This document shows positions 33,492 through 43,344 of a DNA stretch of 64,000 bases, piece by piece. A program made the translations under genes and the position numbers. The notes under the pieces are model-generated. The model was not told the DNA's origin. It was given only the letters and a program-made list of their open reading frames with translations, and ran no database searches. Origin of the DNA: Aureisphaera sp963669405 (GTDB lineage Bacteria; Bacteroidota; Bacteroidia; Flavobacteriales; Flavobacteriaceae); NCBI GenBank assembly GCA_963669405.2, contig CAXXHF010000002.1:1798001-1862000 (forward strand), written 5' to 3'. Numbering within the stretch: position 1 is the first letter of the stretch; each line of letters starts with the position of its first letter.

Positions 33492-34283
33492 CTACCACCT
33501 TTCAATCTGTTTAGGCCTCATGAGGAAGTATTCCAAAAAAAATCTTAGCAAACACCATGCGGAGACCACAGGGTTATATTTTAAAAACTTTCTATAAAAT
33601 TGGTAATTGTATTTTACCAATGCCATTTTATTAGAACTGATAGAACCTTTTCTAACTCTATAATAGGCTAAATCTTCTTGCAGACCCATCGCGGGACGCT
33701 CGCTTTTTTGAATTGCCTCCAACCAAACCGCCCAATCTTGCCTTTTACGAATGGGAGGCGCCATAATTTTTCCTATTTCAGCACATTTATAAATTCCCGT
33801 TAAGTTCCCTATATAGTTATTACTATGCTGCTTCTTATAGGTAAGTGTGGGCAGGGCCTTTATTCGTTTGTTTAAGGGTTTCCCTTCTTCATTCACGTGG
33901 AGGTAATTGGTAAAGGAAACCCCCAAATTATGCTTTTGCATAAACGCAATTTGCTTTTCCAATTTACTGGCGTGCCACCAATCATCACTGTCTAAGAAGG
34001 CAATATACTCTCCTGTTGCAATCTCTGTAGCATAATTTCGTGAATAGGCTGCTCCCTTGTTTTCTTGATTTTTTATCAGCTTAAAACGAGAATCCCCAGC
34101 AATAAAATCTTCTACAATAGACACTGAATTATCAGAAGAAGCATCGTCCACTATAATATGCTCCCAATGACTATACGTTTGGTTTTGTATGCTTTCCAGT
34201 TGTTGCGCAATAAAGGGAGCTGCATTATACAGTGGAGTGATAATGGAAATCAGTGGAGTTGTATTAATAGGCTTTTTCTTCAC
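33492..34283 (-). CDS. Glycosyltransferase family 2
   Basis: 263 residues, GT-A fold. SIITPLYNAAPFIAQQLESI at the N-terminus, VDDASSDNS, and YIAFLDSDDWW with the DxD metal motif are all clear. The second half is shorter and ends in a basic amphipathic segment. It transfers a sugar from a nucleotide donor to the growing lipid-linked chain; donor and linkage are unknown. The likely GTG start at 34283 lies inside the last 20 bases of the upstream phosphotransferase gene, so the two are coupled. It is the last gene of the polysaccharide locus at this end. Confidence 0.9.
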   Translation of the reverse strand: MKKKPINTTPLISIITPLYNAAPFIAQQLESIQNQTYSHWEHIIVDDASSDNSVSIVEDFIAGDSRFKLIKNQENKGAAYSRNYATEIATGEYIAFLDSDDWWHASKLEKQIAFMQKHNLGVSFTNYLHVNEEGKPLNKRIKALPTLTYKKQHSNNYIGNLTGIYKCAEIGKIMAPPIRKRQDWAVWLEAIQKSERPAMGLQEDLAYYRVRKGSISSNKMALVKYNYQFYRKFLKYNPVVSAWCLLRFFLEYFLMRPKQIERW

Positions 34284-35610
34284 CTCTTAATGCATTGTAA
34301 ATGGTTTGGAGTACAATTTTTATATCTAAGAATAACGACCAATTCTCCAGATAAAAAATATCGTATTTCACACGGTTAATGATATGATTGTCGTCTTCTA
34401 CCTCCCCACGATATCCACTTACTTGTGCCAAACCAGTAATTCCAGGTTTAATAAAATGGCGCACCATAAATTTGTCAATTCGTTCTGCATACATATGTGT
34501 ATGACTCACCATATGTGGACGAGGTCCCACTACAGACATTTCGCCCTTCAATACATTGATGAATTGCGGTAACTCATCTATACTGGTTTTTCTAATGATC
34601 TTTCCTACGCGAGTAACCCTTGGGTCATTTTTGCGAATTTGATGAATGTGAGCATCTGGGTTGGGTCTCATGGAACGGAATTTATAGCAATAAAATTCCT
34701 TATAGTCCAATCCGTTTCTTTTTTGTTTAAAAAATACTGGGCCTTTGGATTCCAATTTTATTATGATTGCCAAAATAGGTGTGAGCCAAGACAATATTCC
34801 TACAATAATTATTAGGGAAAGAAAAATATCAAAACTTCGTTTTACAAATTTGTTGAAAGGTTCGTCTATAGGGATTTTTCGTAAAGAGAGTATGGGCAAT
34901 ACTCCATAGTAGGTGAAATCTAATCGTTTTGTGTATATCTCTTTATTATCTGGTAAAAACTTAAGTATTTTCAAATTATTATCAGCATAGTCTATTAATT
35001 TGACTAAATCCTTGTTGTCTAATTCTGCTACCGAAGAATAGATTTCATCAATATGGTTTTCTGAAATATAATCTAAACAATCTTCTATGGAGTCTTTCTG
35101 TAGGTCAAATGTCTTCTTAAGCTGATAACCAAACTCGGTTCGGTTTTCAAAAAAGGCGCGTAATTGATCGGTCTTTTGATTCAATCCAATAATTACAACC
35201 CTTCTAATGTTACCTCTTAGTAGTCTGCGATATTTTTTCAGTAAAAAGAAAATTGCCAGTTTTACAATGGATGCACAACCCATTACCAGTAATGCATAGG
35301 ACAATATCCTCCATGGATCTGTTTTCTGGTTGTTATAAATTCCAAAAAAGGTAAATACAATAAGTAAGAAATAGATGGTTTGTTTTCCTATAAGCCCCAA
35401 TACATTACTTACATGTGTAAATCGATAAATTTCGTAGAAATTGGTGCGGAAAGCTGCTACAATCCATGCAATGGAAACAAAAATGACATAGTTGAGTAAA
35501 GGAACATTTTCTTTAAAGAAATAAAAGGCTAGGGCATGGATAAATAAGAGGTCGATTCCATATGAAATCGGTCTTAAAAATCCTGAGTATCTCCCTGTCT
35601 TAAAAATCAT
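34264..35610 (-). CDS. Undecaprenyl-phosphate sugar phosphotransferase (WbaP/WcaJ type)
   Basis: 448 residues. About five N-terminal membrane helices are followed by a CoA-binding-like middle (VVIIGLNQKTDQLRAFF). The C-terminal bacterial sugar-transferase domain begins with the helix before ILSWLTPILAI and shows KQKRNGLDYKEFYCYKFRSM, KTSIDELPQFINVLKGEMSV and VGPRPHM. Such enzymes start repeat-unit synthesis by moving hexose-1-phosphate (often glucose or galactose) onto undecaprenyl phosphate. It overlaps uxs by one base and GT2 by 20. Confidence 0.94.
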   Translation of the reverse strand: MIFKTGRYSGFLRPISYGIDLLFIHALAFYFFKENVPLLNYVIFVSIAWIVAAFRTNFYEIYRFTHVSNVLGLIGKQTIYFLLIVFTFFGIYNNQKTDPWRILSYALLVMGCASIVKLAIFFLLKKYRRLLRGNIRRVVIIGLNQKTDQLRAFFENRTEFGYQLKKTFDLQKDSIEDCLDYISENHIDEIYSSVAELDNKDLVKLIDYADNNLKILKFLPDNKEIYTKRLDFTYYGVLPILSLRKIPIDEPFNKFVKRSFDIFLSLIIIVGILSWLTPILAIIIKLESKGPVFFKQKRNGLDYKEFYCYKFRSMRPNPDAHIHQIRKNDPRVTRVGKIIRKTSIDELPQFINVLKGEMSVVGPRPHMVSHTHMYAERIDKFMVRHFIKPGITGLAQVSGYRGEVEDDNHIINRVKYDIFYLENWSLFLDIKIVLQTIYNALRGEEKAY

Positions 35611-36614
35611 TAGCGTCTATTGTGCTTCGAGAAATCTTTGTGTTCTTTTTTAAACAATTCTTCTTCGGTCAATTCTTTAAAGTATTCATAGGTTTTACGC
35701 ATACCTTCAGATCTTGAGGTCCTTACATCCCACCCCAGAACTTCTTTTGCTTTAGAAATATCCGGTTGTCGTTGTAAGGGGTCATCTTTGGGAAGGGGTT
35801 TAAATACAATTTTTTGATCGGTCTCTGTCAATCGTATTATTTCTTTAGCAAAATCGAGAATACTGATCTCATCTGGGTTCCCAATATTGACAGGAAGTGT
35901 ATAATCACTTAACAACAAACGGAAAATACCCTCTATTTGATCATCTACATAACAGAAAGATCGGGTTTGTGAACCGTCTCCAAAAACCGTAAGGTCTTCT
36001 CCTCTTAAGGCTTGCCCCATAAACGCTGGGATTACCCTACCATCATTAAGCCTCATTCTTGGTCCGTAGGTATTAAATATCCTGACTATCCTGGTTTCTA
36101 ATCCATGAAAGCGATGGTAAGCCATCGTAATGGATTCCTGAAAACGTTTGGCCTCATCATACACTCCTCTAGGACCAATGGTGTTTACGTTTCCGTAATA
36201 TTCTTCGTTCTGGGGATGCACTAATGGATCTCCATAAACTTCCGAAGTGGATGCAATTAAAATTCGAGCATTTTTTTCTTTAGCAAGCCCCAATAAATTA
36301 TGGGTTCCTAAAGACCCCACTTTTAATGTTTGGATAGGAATTTTTAAGTAATCGATTGGGCTGGCTGGAGAAGCAAAATGTAAAATATAATCTACACGTC
36401 CAGGAACATGAACAAACTTAGTAACATCATGATGGTAAAAGGTAAAATTTTCGAGACTAAAAAGGTGTTCAATGTTCTTTAAATCACCCGTAATTAAATT
36501 ATCCATCCCAATAACCTCATATCCTTCAGAAATGAACTTATCACATAAGTGTGAGCCCAAGAACCCAGCAGCTCCAGTAATTAATACTCTTTTATTTGCA
36601 ATTTCCTTTCCCAA
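35610..36614 (-). CDS. UDP-glucuronate decarboxylase (UDP-xylose synthase)
   Basis: 334-residue extended SDR enzyme. NAD-binding GAAGFLG (residues 14-20), STSEVYGDP (122-130), and catalytic Tyr152 and Lys156 in GVYDEAKR are visible. The HFASPASPIDY segment (79-89) and RIFNTYGPRMRLNDGRVI are distinctive of UXS-type decarboxylases. It converts UDP-glucuronate to UDP-xylose through a 4-keto intermediate. The substrate comes from ugd immediately upstream. No in-frame ATG precedes the dinucleotide fold; a TTG at 36614, just after the ugd stop, is the likely start. Confidence 0.93.
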   Translation of the reverse strand: MGKEIANKRVLITGAAGFLGSHLCDKFISEGYEVIGMDNLITGDLKNIEHLFSLENFTFYHHDVTKFVHVPGRVDYILHFASPASPIDYLKIPIQTLKVGSLGTHNLLGLAKEKNARILIASTSEVYGDPLVHPQNEEYYGNVNTIGPRGVYDEAKRFQESITMAYHRFHGLETRIVRIFNTYGPRMRLNDGRVIPAFMGQALRGEDLTVFGDGSQTRSFCYVDDQIEGIFRLLLSDYTLPVNIGNPDEISILDFAKEIIRLTETDQKIVFKPLPKDDPLQRQPDISKAKEVLGWDVRTSRSEGMRKTYEYFKELTEEELFKKEHKDFSKHNRR

Positions 36615-36615
36615 C

Positions 36616-37926
36616 TTATTTTATATCTTTTCTTCCAACTGAAAAATAGACAAAGTCTTCTTTTTCCATTTCCTCAGTATTATACAGGTTTCTCCCATCG
36701 AACACGGTTGTTTCATTCATGAGTTCCCTCATACGAACAAAATTTGGTGTTCTAAAAATACTCCACTCGGTACAGATAACCAATGCGTCCGCTTCGTTCA
36801 GCGTTTCGTACATAGAGGGTGCATATGTTAACTTATCTCCAAATCGCTTTTCTATATTTGGCATGGCTTCAGGATCGAATACCGATAGGTTAGCTCCTTC
36901 TTCCAGCAGTTGATTCATGATATCTATGGAAGGTGCCTCTCGAATATCATCTGTTTCTGGTTTAAATGCTAGCCCCCAAATGGCTAGTTTCTTTCCTTTA
37001 AGATCTCCATTAAAGTATTCCTTGATCTTGGGAATTAAAATAGTCTTCTGTTTTTTGTTGATGTCAATAACAGAGTTTAATATCTGAAAGTCATACTCCA
37101 CATCTTTTCCAGCTTTTCGGAGGGCTTTAACGTCCTTCGGGAAACAAGAACCTCCGTATCCGATTCCAGGAAATAAGAATCGTTTTCCAATTCGTGAATC
37201 TGTTCCCATTCCTACCCGAACCTTGTCCACATCTGCACCGACTTTCTCACAATAGTTTGCAATTTCATTCATGAAAGTGATCTTCGTTGCCAAAAAAGAA
37301 TTGGCAGCATATTTTGTGAGCTCAGCAGATTTTTCATCCATAACGATTACTGGGTTCCCAGATCGTACAAAAGGCCCGTATAGTTTTTGCATTAATTGCG
37401 TAGCCCTTTCACTACTTGAGCCTACTACGATTCGTTCCGGTTTTAGAAAATCATCCACTGCAAAGCCTTCCCGTAAGAACTCAGGATTAGAAACTACATC
37501 GAAGTCACAACCAGCATTTTTGGAAATCACCGCCGTAACTTTTTCAGCAGTCCCCACGGGAACAGTGCTCTTGTCTACAATAACCTTATAATCCTTGATT
37601 TTTTTTCCAATGTCATCAGCAACATTCAGTACATATGATAAATCAGCAGAGCCATCCTCATCTTCTGGAGTAGGTAACGCTAAAAAGACAATATCTCCAT
37701 GATCTAAACCTTCATCTAGTGAGGTTGTAAAACGAAGTCGACCTGCTTTTATATTTCTGTCAAAAAGGACATCTAGATGTGGTTCATAAATGGGAACTAC
37801 CCCATTTCTCATTTTTTCAACTTTCTCGGCATCGATATCTACACAGATTACCTCATTCCCGGTTTCTGCCAAGCAGGTTCCCGTAACCAATCCTACATAT
37901 CCTGTTCCTATGACTGCAATTCTCAT
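36616..37926 (-). CDS. ugd: UDP-glucose 6-dehydrogenase
   Basis: 436 residues. It oxidises UDP-glucose twice to UDP-glucuronate with NAD. The nucleotide-binding motif GTGYVGL is at residues 7-13, and catalytic Cys261 lies in GYGGSCFPKD. The C-terminal domain motif AFKPETDDIREAPS is present. It is the first gene of a ugd-uxs-phosphotransferase-GT2 set with its own promoter box. It is distinct from the wecC-type dehydrogenase at 52010. Confidence 0.96.
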   Translation of the reverse strand: MRIAVIGTGYVGLVTGTCLAETGNEVICVDIDAEKVEKMRNGVVPIYEPHLDVLFDRNIKAGRLRFTTSLDEGLDHGDIVFLALPTPEDEDGSADLSYVLNVADDIGKKIKDYKVIVDKSTVPVGTAEKVTAVISKNAGCDFDVVSNPEFLREGFAVDDFLKPERIVVGSSSERATQLMQKLYGPFVRSGNPVIVMDEKSAELTKYAANSFLATKITFMNEIANYCEKVGADVDKVRVGMGTDSRIGKRFLFPGIGYGGSCFPKDVKALRKAGKDVEYDFQILNSVIDINKKQKTILIPKIKEYFNGDLKGKKLAIWGLAFKPETDDIREAPSIDIMNQLLEEGANLSVFDPEAMPNIEKRFGDKLTYAPSMYETLNEADALVICTEWSIFRTPNFVRMRELMNETTVFDGRNLYNTEEMEKEDFVYFSVGRKDIK

Positions 37927-37946
37927 GTGTTTTATTTTAAACGCGG

Positions 37947-37954
37947 CAAAAATA
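37947..37954 (-). promoter_or_regulatory. -7 box for the ugd operon
   Basis: A perfect TATTTTTG on the minus strand ends 20 bases before the ugd ATG, in the 43-base gap after the ligase-like gene. The last four genes of the locus may thus be transcribed separately. Confidence 0.6.
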
Positions 37955-37969
37955 CAATTTGCTTAGCTT

Positions 37970-39190
37970 TTACGGTTCATTTACAAGTGTCTTTTCTTTG
38001 TTAGTTTCAGTAATTAAGAGCATTATGAAGATTACCCCAACATAATATGCTCCTATCTGTCTATGAAATAAATTCTCTACCAAGGCAAAACACACCAAGG
38101 TTACCACTAATGCTGTGGGAAGGTGTTTTTTTCGATTTCTCAAAAAAATGGTCAAAATTGCACCCGCAAATAGTATCAACCCAAGCATTCCGCTAGCCAA
38201 ATAAAAGTCAATAAACTGGTTGTGTGTATTGTATTTTTGAGAAAGAAACCAATTCTTCTTACTTTCATTAGCTATACTACTGCGGTAACATGCCAACATC
38301 TCCTTGTTAGTTTGTGTGAATCCTTGTCCTTTCCAAAGTGTGCCTTCCATTTTTGATACCTTGTGAGCACAATCCCAAATAACTGTTCTAGGCTCTTTTG
38401 CCAAGGTGTTTTCTACAAGCCCTTTGTTCTCTTTAGTATTGGAATAGAAAACCTGCTTTCTCAGATCATTGTTTAGGATAAAGGTCAATACAATGGCCAA
38501 CAAAAACCCTCCTGTAACAAAGAACAATTGAGGTAATCGTTTTCTTCTATAGAAAAAACTTAGCAAAAATATAATTATAAGAACAATGATCGAAATCCTA
38601 GATACCATCAACAATACGAAAAGAACATTTAATACAATATTTGCCACATAGTAACGATTATCAGGGTGATAAACATCTTTTATGGATTGATAGGAGGCCA
38701 AAATGCTTAGTACACACAGTAAGCCTAAATATAGACGGTCAATCAACACAGCTTCAATAATCATGGCCGAGTCTAAGAATTGAAAATTCTCGGTCTGATT
38801 AACAACCATAACCAATTTGACTACTGAAAATAGAATTGCCGCTAAAGAAGAAAAAATAAGGGCTTTGTATATTTTTTTAAATCCTTCAATTGGAATGTAA
38901 AGTATCACCAGCCCTAAGGAAAGAAGTACTTTCTTCAATACCACCCAATCTACTTCCAATCTACTATAAACCCATGCATCTATTAACAAATACACTACAA
39001 AAATTCCTAATAATATGGAGGCTACCCTTTTTAGTTTTTGAAAATGTGCTTTTTGGATCACGAAAGGGAACAGGATCGCTAAAATCACCAATAAAATATT
39101 GGGTAATGCCCTTAGATAATTATCAAAAGGAATTGTAAAAAACAACAATAAAAAGACATAGGGATATATGGAGGCAAATAGGATTCGCAC
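37970..39190 (-). CDS. O-antigen ligase/polymerase family membrane protein (Wzy_C), first copy
   Basis: 406 residues with about 10-12 membrane helices and one long periplasmic loop (about 270-330). The Wzy_C/WaaL motif YNTHNQFIDFYLASGMLG follows the loop. Such proteins either polymerise lipid-linked repeat units or ligate the finished chain to lipid A-core, and sequence alone does not separate the two. A GTG at 39190 is the only reasonable start. It is the nearest of the three such genes to ugd and the TagA-type transferase. Confidence 0.85.
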   Translation of the reverse strand: MRILFASIYPYVFLLLFFTIPFDNYLRALPNILLVILAILFPFVIQKAHFQKLKRVASILLGIFVVYLLIDAWVYSRLEVDWVVLKKVLLSLGLVILYIPIEGFKKIYKALIFSSLAAILFSVVKLVMVVNQTENFQFLDSAMIIEAVLIDRLYLGLLCVLSILASYQSIKDVYHPDNRYYVANIVLNVLFVLLMVSRISIIVLIIIFLLSFFYRRKRLPQLFFVTGGFLLAIVLTFILNNDLRKQVFYSNTKENKGLVENTLAKEPRTVIWDCAHKVSKMEGTLWKGQGFTQTNKEMLACYRSSIANESKKNWFLSQKYNTHNQFIDFYLASGMLGLILFAGAILTIFLRNRKKHLPTALVVTLVCFALVENLFHRQIGAYYVGVIFIMLLITETNKEKTLVNEP

Positions 39191-39237
39191 AGGCTGCTGA
39201 ATGAGCTAATAAAAGTAACAAAGAATACGTTAGTATC

Positions 39238-39993
39238 CTATTTTTTTGAAGGATTGAATTTTTCTTTAAGAACTAGGTAAATAAACTTACTGTTTCCTAT
39301 TAAGTAACGTTTCCACATGCGCTTAGGCTCTTGTAAAAATCTATAAAACCATTCCAGCCCAACTTTTTGCATCCATAGAGGGGCTCTCTTGGTGATTCCT
39401 GCTATTACATCGAAACTTCCTCCAACACCCATTACAAAATTCACTTCCTTTAAGTGCTCTCGATGGTTGTATAGAAAGTTTTCTTTAATAGGCGACGTAA
39501 TAGCTACAAATAGCATTTGAGCTCCACTATTTGCAATTTTCTTAGCTATTTGGACTTCATCTTCTCTATTGAAATATCCATTCCTATATCCTGCAATGAT
39601 ATTTGGACCGTATGTTTCAGAATAAATATTGGCAACTTTCTTAACCACTTCTTCCTTAGCTCCTAGAAGAAAAATCTTATAGTTTTTTTTTGCGGCCAAG
39701 GCTACAAGGTTTTTCATCAGGTCAATACCTGCCACACGTTCTTTAAGTGGTTTGCCTAAAAATTTTGATGCCCAGACTACCGCTTGGCCATCAGCGTTAA
39801 TAATGTCACTTTCATTCACACTTTTTCTTAGGTCGAAATTCTTTTGTACAGCTACCATTTTTCCTGCATTGACTACGACATGGTGCATTTGATTTTCGGA
39901 TTGAACAGTTTTCTCTATCAAGCTCAAGGTTTCCTGCATGGAAAGATTATGAATGCGAGTATTTAAGAACTGTATTTGCGGTATTTGTGGCAA
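39238..39993 (-). CDS. WecG/TagA/CpsF family glycosyltransferase (GT26)
   Basis: 251 residues. The family hallmarks VVNAGKMVAVQ, ESDIINADGQAVVWASK (with Asp68) and ERVAGIDLM are present, as is FVAITSPIKENFLY in the C-terminal half. WecG moves ManNAcA from its UDP form onto lipid-linked GlcNAc; TagA and CpsF are relatives. Because wecB and wecC lie in the same locus, a ManNAcA transferase role is a good inference. The TTG at 39993 is the likely start, 20 bases after a perfect -7 box. Confidence 0.9.
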   Translation of the reverse strand: MPQIPQIQFLNTRIHNLSMQETLSLIEKTVQSENQMHHVVVNAGKMVAVQKNFDLRKSVNESDIINADGQAVVWASKFLGKPLKERVAGIDLMKNLVALAAKKNYKIFLLGAKEEVVKKVANIYSETYGPNIIAGYRNGYFNREDEVQIAKKIANSGAQMLFVAITSPIKENFLYNHREHLKEVNFVMGVGGSFDVIAGITKRAPLWMQKVGLEWFYRFLQEPKRMWKRYLIGNSKFIYLVLKEKFNPSKK

Positions 39994-40012
39994 TTTTCTT
40001 GTTTTAAAAGGG

Positions 40013-40020
40013 CAAAGGTA
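40013..40020 (-). promoter_or_regulatory. -7 box for the GT26 gene
   Basis: A perfect TACCTTTG on the minus strand lies 20 bases before the TTG start at 39993. It supports that start over the internal ATG at codon 19. Confidence 0.55.
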
Positions 40021-40069
40021 GGCTTTAAATAAGCTTTGATTCTATTCGTTTTTAAAATAAATTGAATTT

Positions 40070-41140
40070 TTATAGCTTGTCTAAAAAGTTTAATAATTGT
40101 CGTGCTACTATATGGCTGTCATATTCCAAAGACTTAGCGATAGCGTTGGATTTCAGCATTTGTTTTGTCTTTTCTGATAATTGGTAATAGAAGCTTATTT
40201 TTTTTGCTAACATATTTGCATCCTTCTTATCAAACAAATAGCCATTTACTCCATCTTCAATATAGCCCATAGGTCCCCCAACCTTACTAGCAATAACCGG
40301 AACTCCACAAGCCATAGCTTCCAAACCTACCAACCCCAAACTTTCTGCTTTGCGATAAGATGGGAACACAAAGAGGCTCATTTCATTATAGATATCTGCA
40401 AGCTGGACTTGGTTCAAATTTGAATATAATTTTACGTCCAATTTGTGTTTTGCAATAAAATGTTCAACATCATCTTTGTCTGGGCCGTCACCAACCATTA
40501 AAACGTTAAAAAAAGGAATTTCTTTTTCTTTTTTTACCAGTACCAAAGCTTGAAGAAAAATTTCCCAGCCTTTTTCTTTTATGAGATTAGACACAAATCC
40601 AATTGTAAATTCTTTTTTGGGTTTTTTGATTTGTTCTTTAAAAACCTGTGTGTTTATTCCGCCAGAAGGATAGACCAAAATATCTGAATTATTGCAATTG
40701 AAATTTTTTAAAACCATCTCCCTATAATAATGGGAAGGAACAACAACATAGCTGGATTTTATCAATGGTTTCAAGAATAAACTCAGTGCTTTTTTAAAAA
40801 TAGAATCGAATAATAAATCCGAGCCATGAAAATTGAGGATCATCTTTTGGTTGAACCAAGAAACAAACCACAGGACTGGAGCCATATGTAATGGGAAATG
40901 AACATATATAAGCTGATCTTTCTTCTTAAAAATCAATAAAAAAATCCGAAAGTATAAAGATATATATCCTGTAAGTTTTGATAGCGGGTTATATTGTTTA
41001 GTAAGTACTATCTTTTTTATATGGTAATGATCCCCTATAGCTTTTTCAAAATTTTCAACAAATATTCCATACCTAATATTCTTAGGGGACGGATACATGT
41101 TAGAAACAAGATACAATGTAGTATTGGGGCTAGCTTTCAA
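40070..41140 (-). CDS. Glycosyltransferase family 4
   Basis: 356 residues, GT-B fold. Donor-site features are TIGFVSNLIKEKGWEIFLQA, MVGDGPDKDDV and FPSYRKAESLGLVGLEAMAC (the E-x7-E region), then GVPVIASKVGG. The acceptor half starts TTLYLVSNMYPSPKNIRYGI, which requires a start before that strand, so the TTG at 41140 is used. It overlaps the neighbouring ligase-like gene by 11 bases. The sugar is unknown. Confidence 0.9.
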   Translation of the reverse strand: MKASPNTTLYLVSNMYPSPKNIRYGIFVENFEKAIGDHYHIKKIVLTKQYNPLSKLTGYISLYFRIFLLIFKKKDQLIYVHFPLHMAPVLWFVSWFNQKMILNFHGSDLLFDSIFKKALSLFLKPLIKSSYVVVPSHYYREMVLKNFNCNNSDILVYPSGGINTQVFKEQIKKPKKEFTIGFVSNLIKEKGWEIFLQALVLVKKEKEIPFFNVLMVGDGPDKDDVEHFIAKHKLDVKLYSNLNQVQLADIYNEMSLFVFPSYRKAESLGLVGLEAMACGVPVIASKVGGPMGYIEDGVNGYLFDKKDANMLAKKISFYYQLSEKTKQMLKSNAIAKSLEYDSHIVARQLLNFLDKL

Positions 41141-42371
41141 TTCTCCTGTCTTTTTGGAATATTAAATATAGTACACTGAACAAAAAAGCAAACATAAATA
41201 CGCCTTGACTTCTTTCTAGGATACTTTCAAAAAAAGCAAATAACAAAAAGACCACAAAAAAAGGCAGGGCCATGCCTTCCAAACGTGTTTTATATGCAAA
41301 CAATACAAACAAAGCTATAAATGAAAACAACCCTAAAAGCCCTAAACCCACCAAAGTTTCAACAAACTGGTTATGGGCATTATAGTTTTCCTTTATAGCT
41401 TTAAAATTTCGGCCCTTGAGATAAGCTGTTTCGTAAATTTCATTGACATCTCCAGCTCCTATACCAAATAACAGTGCATCTTCATCACCAAATCCCTTCA
41501 TAATATTTGTCCAGCGTTCGTACCTCTCGAAAGTAATTTTTCCTCTGGAATTCAATATCTTATCAAATTTATTCGACATAAAATCGAATTGATAGGAAAG
41601 AGCTGAAATAAGGATTATCGCCGTACCAAATAAGATAATATTTTTTCTAGTAAGTCTCTTTAGGGTATATAAAAATATGAGGATTACAAGGGCAACAAGG
41701 GCAACTCTACTACTTGTCTGTATTAAGAACACAAGTAGGGGGAGTAATATGAGAATTACTTTAACACGGCCTTTTCTAAATCTTGCAAAACTTTTCGCTT
41801 GCAAAAGTGCAAAGATGAAAATCACCAGCAAAACAGCTATATAACTTGGGTGACCGTCCAAAGGTTTCACTAGGTTCCAGCTAGAATAAATCCATTGAAA
41901 AAAGTATTTCAGCTGTACCCATGGGGTTGCATTGGTTGCAATAGAATAAAAAACAGCTCCCCAACAGATTGTCATTGCCGAAAAAAGACCTCCGCCCAAG
42001 GCTGCATAAATGAACTTAAGTTTAAAATCTTCACGATTGTGTGTTAAAACCAACATAGGGATTAAAAACAATGTAAGTGTTTTTTCCACTTTCCGTAACC
42101 CAAAAGAAATATTGTCTGTATAAATTAATGAGAAAACATATAAAAGATACAGCATTGTAAATGCTGCTATGGCAATCTTGTTTTTGTTGAAATTATTCTT
42201 TCTATCACTCCAAGTCACATAGGCAAGAGATCCCGCTATAAAAACCCATAAGGCGATCGTGTTTATGTTGGTCCAAAGAGGTAGTGTACCTGCAAAAAAG
42301 ATCAATCCAAAATCGAAAAAGATTTGCTTCGGCTTATTGGATGCTAAGTAGTTTTTTATACCTAAAATCAT
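41130..42371 (-). CDS. O-antigen ligase/polymerase family membrane protein (Wzy_C), second copy
   Basis: 413 residues with about 11 membrane helices. The Wzy_C core is clear: SRVALVALVILIFLYTLKR, then GIGAGDVNEIY, then YNAHNQFVETLVGLGLLG with the conserved His. It is equally well read as ligase (WaaL) or polymerase (Wzy). The 38-base overlap with the upstream glycosyltransferase gene points to coupled translation. Confidence 0.87.
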   Translation of the reverse strand: MILGIKNYLASNKPKQIFFDFGLIFFAGTLPLWTNINTIALWVFIAGSLAYVTWSDRKNNFNKNKIAIAAFTMLYLLYVFSLIYTDNISFGLRKVEKTLTLFLIPMLVLTHNREDFKLKFIYAALGGGLFSAMTICWGAVFYSIATNATPWVQLKYFFQWIYSSWNLVKPLDGHPSYIAVLLVIFIFALLQAKSFARFRKGRVKVILILLPLLVFLIQTSSRVALVALVILIFLYTLKRLTRKNIILFGTAIILISALSYQFDFMSNKFDKILNSRGKITFERYERWTNIMKGFGDEDALLFGIGAGDVNEIYETAYLKGRNFKAIKENYNAHNQFVETLVGLGLLGLFSFIALFVLFAYKTRLEGMALPFFVVFLLFAFFESILERSQGVFMFAFLFSVLYLIFQKDRRIES

Positions 42372-43344
42372 ACGTGTTTTCTAAAGCAATTTTTCTAAGA
42401 CGTTCCACTATCCTTTTGTACTCGCTTACATTAATAGATTTAATTGTTTTATCAATATTATTCAAGTTGTCATAAGATACAAATAGAGGATAATCGTTGC
42501 TTAGCAAAGTAACAATAGGAATATGTTTTTCTGAAAAGAAAGGTAATTGAAAACTTAGAAAGTCTAATACTTTTATAGGATACGTTAAGTCATCGTATTC
42601 ATTTCTAGGTCGCGTGTGGAAGGCATACCCAATATTATGATCTTCTATATACTTCGGGATTTCTGCTCTAGGAATTTTATTTATCGTAACAGGATATCCT
42701 TTAGTTTTTATTGCTAAATCCTTATCTCCTGATAAAATATGAAAACGATACTGTCCTTGATACTCTTTCGCAAATTCTAAAAACTTGGTATATCCAGAAT
42801 TGGTATACCCTAAGCTACCTAAGTATAAAATACCTAGTTTTTCAGAAAAATTAGGTAGTAGCCTGTTTTCTGTCATATCATAAGTTCCTGGTGGTAGCGC
42901 TGTGAATGGCCTTTTGGGGAATAATTTGTTTTTATTGAAAAAAGCTTCTCCCATTTCTGTAGTAGGAAATACCATTGAAGTGGATAGTAGTGTTAAGTAA
43001 AAATTACTTAATCTATTAACCAGACGAGTCACTCTACCTCTGGAGGATTGATATTCTTCCGGGAATAGTTCTATATAAATATCTCGAATAAATACAATCG
43101 TTCTTTTTGATCTAAACTTCAAAAAAAGAAGTGGTAATAAGTCTATAAAATTTAAACGATTGGAAGCAGATTCTACATAGCAAAGGTTCAGTGCTTTTAA
43201 TGAGGTTAGTACTCTTAATTTACTCCTACCTTCAAAAATAACTGCGGATTTTTTTGAAAACACCTCTTTAAATATAGAAATTCTGGTCACAGGGCCTCCA
43301 GAATATTTTATAAGATTAGGGACTATATATAGGCTGTTTCTCAT
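42334..43344 (-). CDS. Divergent GT4-like glycosyltransferase
   Basis: 336 residues. It looks like a GT-B transferase of the GT4 group but is divergent. LGILYLGSLGYTNSGYTKF starts the donor domain, and PIKVLDFLSFQLPFFSE stands where the usual E-x7-E motif lies. The N-terminal half has YIVPNLIKYSGGPVTRISIF. By eye the DNA is more AT-rich here than in the flanking operons. It overlaps both neighbours (29 and 38 bases), so it belongs to one transcript with them. Confidence 0.75.
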   Translation of the reverse strand: MRNSLYIVPNLIKYSGGPVTRISIFKEVFSKKSAVIFEGRSKLRVLTSLKALNLCYVESASNRLNFIDLLPLLFLKFRSKRTIVFIRDIYIELFPEEYQSSRGRVTRLVNRLSNFYLTLLSTSMVFPTTEMGEAFFNKNKLFPKRPFTALPPGTYDMTENRLLPNFSEKLGILYLGSLGYTNSGYTKFLEFAKEYQGQYRFHILSGDKDLAIKTKGYPVTINKIPRAEIPKYIEDHNIGYAFHTRPRNEYDDLTYPIKVLDFLSFQLPFFSEKHIPIVTLLSNDYPLFVSYDNLNNIDKTIKSINVSEYKRIVERLRKIALENTYDFRYKKLLSIQ

